A stretch of 17,306 nucleotides of DNA. Source: an uncultured Collinsella sp. Its GTDB lineage: Bacteria; Actinomycetota; Coriobacteriia; Coriobacteriales; Coriobacteriaceae. The stretch is from contig UROO01000034.1 in the NCBI GenBank assembly GCA_900549555.1, positions 1-17,306 of the forward strand, read 5' to 3'. The translations under genes and the position numbers were made by a program. The notes under the pieces are model-generated. The model was given only the letters and a program-made list of their open reading frames with translations, was not told the DNA's origin and did not search any database. Below are positions 15,370-17,306 of the stretch, one piece after another. The first letter of the stretch is position 1. Each line of letters starts with the position of its first letter.

Positions 15370-16118
15370 TAGCACGCACCCTTACCGGTGATGACCTCAA
15401 TAACCGTGAGGACGACGATCTTGAGGTCGGTGATGACGCCTCGGTTGGCGATATACTCCAGGTCGCGCTGGACCATTCCGTCGAAGCCAGTCGAGTTACG
15501 GTCGGTGACCTGCCACCAGCCGGTGATCCCGGGCTTAACGGCCAGGCGCTGCAGGTCGTACTCGGTGTACTCCGCCACCTCGTTCGGCAGCGGCGGACGC
15601 GGGCCCACGACGGACATCTGGCCCAGGAACACGTTCAGGAACTGCGGGAACTCGTCGATGGAATGCTTGCGGATGAACTTGCCGATCCTGGTGACGCGGG
15701 GGTCCTCCCTCATCTTGAACATGGCGCCGGCGATCTCGTTCTGCCCCTTGAGCTCGACGAGGCGCTCGTCGGCGTCTTTGAACATGCTGCGGAACTTCCA
15801 CATGCGGAAGGTGGAAAGGCTGCCGTCGCGGTGGGTCTGGCCCACGCGGATCTGGCTGTAGAACGGGTTGCCCTCGCTCTCCAGGCGGATGGCGGCGGCG
15901 AGCACAAGGCTGGGTATGGCGATGACGGCCAGCACGCAGCCGCTAAACACGATGTCGAAGGCGCGCTTGGCTGTGCGGTAGGCAAGGCGCGTGCGGTCCC
16001 AGTCCTTCACGGCCTGCATGGCCTTGTAGCGCATGCTCGAGTCGCCGCCGCTCATGGCTTGGGCAACAAGCGCGGCCCCTACCGGCGCTTCTACTGAATT
16101 TTCAGTTTTGTCTGACAC
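15369..16118 (-). CDS. Priming undecaprenyl-phosphate sugar-phosphate transferase (bacterial sugar transferase family)
   Basis: Starts the glycan by moving a sugar-1-phosphate from a nucleotide sugar to undecaprenyl phosphate at the inner membrane. About 249 residues, the short monotopic form. AKRAFDIVFSG opens the membrane helix, which runs to about IPSLVLAAAIRLES; then SEGNPFYSQIRVGQTHRDGS, FRMWKFRSMFKDADERL, RVTRIGKFIRKHSIDEFPQFLNVF with the catalytic acid region, MSVVGPRPPLPNEV, VKPGITGWWQVTDRN and the C-terminal LKIVVLTVIEVITGKGAC. I chose GTG 16118, preceded by AAGGA, over an in-frame start at 16250, which would overlap loaP and add 44 residues of low-complexity, unlike-family sequence. 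It is the first biosynthetic gene after loaP, 67 bases downstream. The N-terminal 40 residues look disordered. Mostly GC-rich. Confidence 0.94.
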   Translation of the reverse strand: MSDKTENSVEAPVGAALVAQAMSGGDSSMRYKAMQAVKDWDRTRLAYRTAKRAFDIVFSGCVLAVIAIPSLVLAAAIRLESEGNPFYSQIRVGQTHRDGSLSTFRMWKFRSMFKDADERLVELKGQNEIAGAMFKMREDPRVTRIGKFIRKHSIDEFPQFLNVFLGQMSVVGPRPPLPNEVAEYTEYDLQRLAVKPGITGWWQVTDRNSTGFDGMVQRDLEYIANRGVITDLKIVVLTVIEVITGKGAC

Positions 16119-16122
16119 TATT

Positions 16123-16127
16123 TCCTT
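16123..16127 (-). promoter_or_regulatory. Ribosome binding site deciding the GTG start of the priming transferase
   Basis: AAGGA on the minus strand, four bases before GTG 16118. No comparable site precedes the longer in-frame start at 16250, so this site supports the shorter protein. Confidence 0.7.
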
Positions 16128-16185
16128 CAAGTCAACGTCCCCGCCCCCGGGGATCCTCCCTGTCCCGTTAAACAGTCGCCCGCAG

Positions 16186-16731
16186 CTAGGCGATCGCCTT
16201 TTTAAGGTTTCGCATTGCGCGCTGCTCGGCTGAAAGCACGGCAAGGCCAACGCGCGTAGTTACGCGTCGGCCGCACAGGTCGAGCTCCAAATAAGCAGTG
16301 CTCTTGCGTCTGTTAATGGTTTTGATAAGGCCTTCGTGGCCCAGCAGTGGGCCTGCCGTCACTACGACCTGGTCGCCGTCCTTTAGGGCCTCGCTCATGG
16401 GAACTACGCGGTCTCCCCTATGCGTAAAGCTGCCAATGAGCTGGGTCTCTTCTTTTGCCAGCGGCACAAACTGACCATCCTGGGAAAGCACCCGGGCAAA
16501 GTCGTCCATGCGCAGCAGATACTGTTGCACCGTGCGAGGATCTGCCGTATCGCAGACAAGATAACCGGGAAAGAGCGGCTTGGTCGTGTTGACCCATTCG
16601 CCGTGTACTTTGATCTCGGTTTGAAATTGGGGATAAAAGAGCTCCTGCATGGCACCAGCCGGCACCACACGCTCAATGCGCTCGCGCATTACGTCTTCGC
16701 GACCGTTAATGACCTGGATCACATACCACAC
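16186..16731 (-). CDS. loaP: NusG-family processive antiterminator, LoaP-like
   Basis: A specialised NusG paralogue of about 181 residues that binds elongating RNA polymerase and suppresses termination across long glycan or antibiotic operons. The NGN domain begins WYVIQVINGREDVMRERI and contains LFYPQFQTEIKVHGEW and the family hallmark KPLFPGYLVCD near 51-61; the KOW domain is about 117-168 (ALKDGDQVVVTAGPLLGHEGLIKTINRRKSTAYLEL). Being first in a polysaccharide operon and distinct from housekeeping NusG in the linker and KOW region argues for LoaP rather than nusG. There are three close GTG starts (16740, 16737, 16731); AAGGGG at 16741-16746 is optimally spaced for 16731, which also gives the usual M-WYV-type N-terminus. 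A long structured leader precedes it. The 67-base gap to the next gene holds no clear terminator. Confidence 0.9.
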   Translation of the reverse strand: MWYVIQVINGREDVMRERIERVVPAGAMQELFYPQFQTEIKVHGEWVNTTKPLFPGYLVCDTADPRTVQQYLLRMDDFARVLSQDGQFVPLAKEETQLIGSFTHRGDRVVPMSEALKDGDQVVVTAGPLLGHEGLIKTINRRKSTAYLELDLCGRRVTTRVGLAVLSAEQRAMRNLKKAIA

Positions 16732-16740
16732 GAGCACCAC

Positions 16741-16746
16741 CCCCTT
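16741..16746 (-). promoter_or_regulatory. loaP ribosome binding site deciding among three GTG starts
   Basis: AAGGGG on the minus strand lies directly before GTG 16740 (too close), six bases from the last-but-one candidate's end (GTG 16737, still close), and nine bases before GTG 16731, the normal distance; hence the 16731 start. Confidence 0.65.
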
Positions 16747-16760
16747 GCTGTCTTACGTGT

Positions 16761-16834
16761 GGCTCACGGGGTTTGGGTATGGCTTCGCCAGGGCGCTTGT
16801 GCGCGAAGGCGCTCCATATTCAAACCCTGAGCCC
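16761..16834 (-). promoter_or_regulatory. Long imperfect leader hairpin immediately upstream of loaP, candidate LoaP RNA site
   Basis: Read on the minus strand, GGCTCA (16833-16828) pairs with TGAGCC (16766-16761), GGGTTTG (16827-16821) with CAAACCC (16775-16769) across a two-base CG bulge, TATGG (16818-16814) with CCATA (16782-16778), and CTTCGC (16808-16803) with GCGAAG (16788-16783) after a five-base bulge; a small GC/ACAA/GC tip is possible. LoaP is known to need a structured RNA element in target leaders, so this hairpin is a candidate; that link is inference. It could instead control loaP translation, since it ends 14 bases before the ribosome site. Confidence 0.6.
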
Positions 16835-16913
16835 AGTTAGACAAGCACGTGGCTCTGCCCCACCGTGAACGGTATGTATGAGTGCAGTGGCTAGAGACGC
16901 GGACGTGTATCGC

Positions 16914-16950
16914 AAAAAAGACCGCGTCCCCAGCTGGCTGCGTGCGGCCC
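16914..16950 (-). terminator. Terminator-like hairpin in the loaP leader (putative attenuator)
   Basis: On the minus strand GGGCCGC (16950-16944) can pair with GCGGTCT (16925-16919) using wobble pairs, followed by a run of U residues (16919-16914). The loop of about 18 bases contains CCAGCTGG. Its 5' arm is also the 3' arm of the more stable 16940-16981 hairpin, so the two are mutually exclusive. A downstream GACGCGG/CCGCGTC pair (around 16897-16927) would also compete. Confidence 0.42.
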
Positions 16951-16981
16951 AGTCAAGCGGGAACAAAACTGGACCGCACGC
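16940..16981 (-). promoter_or_regulatory. Stable 14-bp leader hairpin competing with the terminator-like stem
   Basis: Arms at 16968-16981 and 16940-16953 pair over 14 positions with a single U-G wobble; the loop is 14 bases. It would form first during transcription and mask the 5' arm of the terminator-like hairpin, acting as an antiterminator unless disturbed. Confidence 0.6.
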
Positions 16982-17195
16982 AAACAGCTGCAGGACAGCT
17001 GCGATTAGTCATGAAATACCGAATCAAATGAACTTGCACATAGACAAGAACAAAATCATTCAATGCGATACGCATGACGACGCTATTGGAGCTCGTGGTC
17101 TTTCTGACACCGCCGTTACGGCCGGATGCCGATCGACCCTGCGCTTTGCGACTTGCTGGAGCCGTGAGCATAGTTGAACCCATGTAACGTTAGTT

Positions 17196-17204
17196 ATCAT
17201 AGCA
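17196..17204 (-). promoter_or_regulatory. Candidate extended -10 promoter for the loaP operon
   Basis: Minus-strand TGCTATGAT: an extended TG motif, one base, and a -10 of TATGAT (five of six). No good -35 lies 16-18 bases upstream, which extended -10 promoters tolerate. A start near 17189 would give a leader of about 458 bases before loaP. Confidence 0.4.
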
Positions 17205-17290
17205 CAGCAGGTGGCCCATACGTTTTGGGGCGCGTTGAGCAACATATCGTTCCTTGATTATCAACTTTATCCGAACACCTCCCACATTCA

Positions 17291-17306
17291 TCCGCACATG
17301 TGCGGA
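17291..17306. repeat. Perfect 16-bp palindrome at the window's right end
   Basis: TCCGCACATGTGCGGA reads identically on both strands and is the last sequence in the window. It may be a dimeric regulator site, the core of a hairpin of the upstream gene, or a consequence of the contig breaking at a repeat. Confidence 0.85.

Larger units (their letters stand above)
16732..17306 (-). other. Long leader/intergenic region upstream of loaP (no gene seen)
   Basis: About 575 bases to the window end without a convincing protein: short open frames on both strands lack ribosome sites, family resemblance and sensible composition. It holds, in minus-strand order, an exact palindrome at the window end, a candidate extended -10 promoter at 17196-17204, a strong GC-rich hairpin at 16940-16981 that competes with a U-tract terminator-like hairpin at 16914-16950, repeated CAGCTG words near 16931-17001, and a long imperfect hairpin at 16761-16834 directly before the loaP ribosome site. 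If the promoter call is right, the loaP leader is over 450 bases. Confidence 0.75.

Noticed and set aside
16119..16250. Longer start for the priming sugar transferase
   Set aside because: It overlaps the end of loaP, lacks a ribosome site, and adds atypical residues; GTG 16118 has AAGGA upstream.
16878..17177. Plus-strand 99-codon frame and minus-strand short frames in the loaP leader
   Set aside because: No ribosome site, no recognisable domain, and the region is dominated by RNA hairpins; I see no protein-coding signal.

Overview
The window reads as one end of a cell-surface polysaccharide (capsule or cell-wall glycan) locus from a high-G+C, host-associated actinobacterium. A Coriobacteriia member such as Collinsella is my best guess, based on a GC-rich housekeeping-type gene style, frequent GTG starts and a LoaP-type NusG paralogue at the head of a glycan operon. 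The taxon is inference. The first 48 bases are not biological: they are an Illumina Nextera i7 adapter with index and Tn5 mosaic end, so the left edge is a contig end and rmlB is cut by it.

Layout, right to left in the direction of the main operon (minus strand): a roughly 575-base leader (16732-17306) with a candidate extended -10 promoter, competing RNA hairpins and a long hairpin just before the first gene; loaP (processive antiterminator); the priming polyprenyl-phosphate sugar-phosphate transferase; a WecG/TagA/CpsF glycosyltransferase; capE, capF and capG (UDP-N-acetyl-L-fucosamine synthesis); a WbuB-like GT4 (probable L-FucNAc transferase); and a three-gene membrane glycosylation cassette (Dpm1-like GT2, DUF2304 small membrane protein, large GT-C-like membrane protein). 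Spacing is tight throughout, with several one-base stop/start overlaps. This run ends at a perfect 20-bp bidirectional terminator at 6541-6583.

Two plus-strand glycosyltransferase genes (a DUF4422 protein and a double GT2 enzyme, 2835-6503) converge on that terminator. They are transcribed from an AT-rich divergent promoter region (2697-2834). On its other side, rmlA, a small two-gene cassette that looks like a toxin-antitoxin pair, and truncated rmlB run leftward on the minus strand. rmlA/rmlB supply dTDP-4-keto-6-deoxyglucose for L-rhamnose. rmlC, rmlD, a flippase/polymerase or ABC exporter are not in the window.

Base composition is a mosaic. Nucleotide-sugar genes (rmlA, rmlB, capE, capF, capG) and most of the priming transferase are strongly GC-rich, while glycosyltransferases, the membrane cassette and the small cassette between rmlA and rmlB are far more AT-rich. 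This is the usual mark of exchange of the strain-specific part of a glycan locus. Working model: LoaP lets polymerase read through the long minus-strand operon; the priming enzyme and CpsF-like enzyme start the lipid-linked repeat; L-FucNAc and probably L-rhamnose are added by the GT4 and plus-strand enzymes; and the GT2/DUF2304/GT-C trio decorates the glycan outside the membrane.
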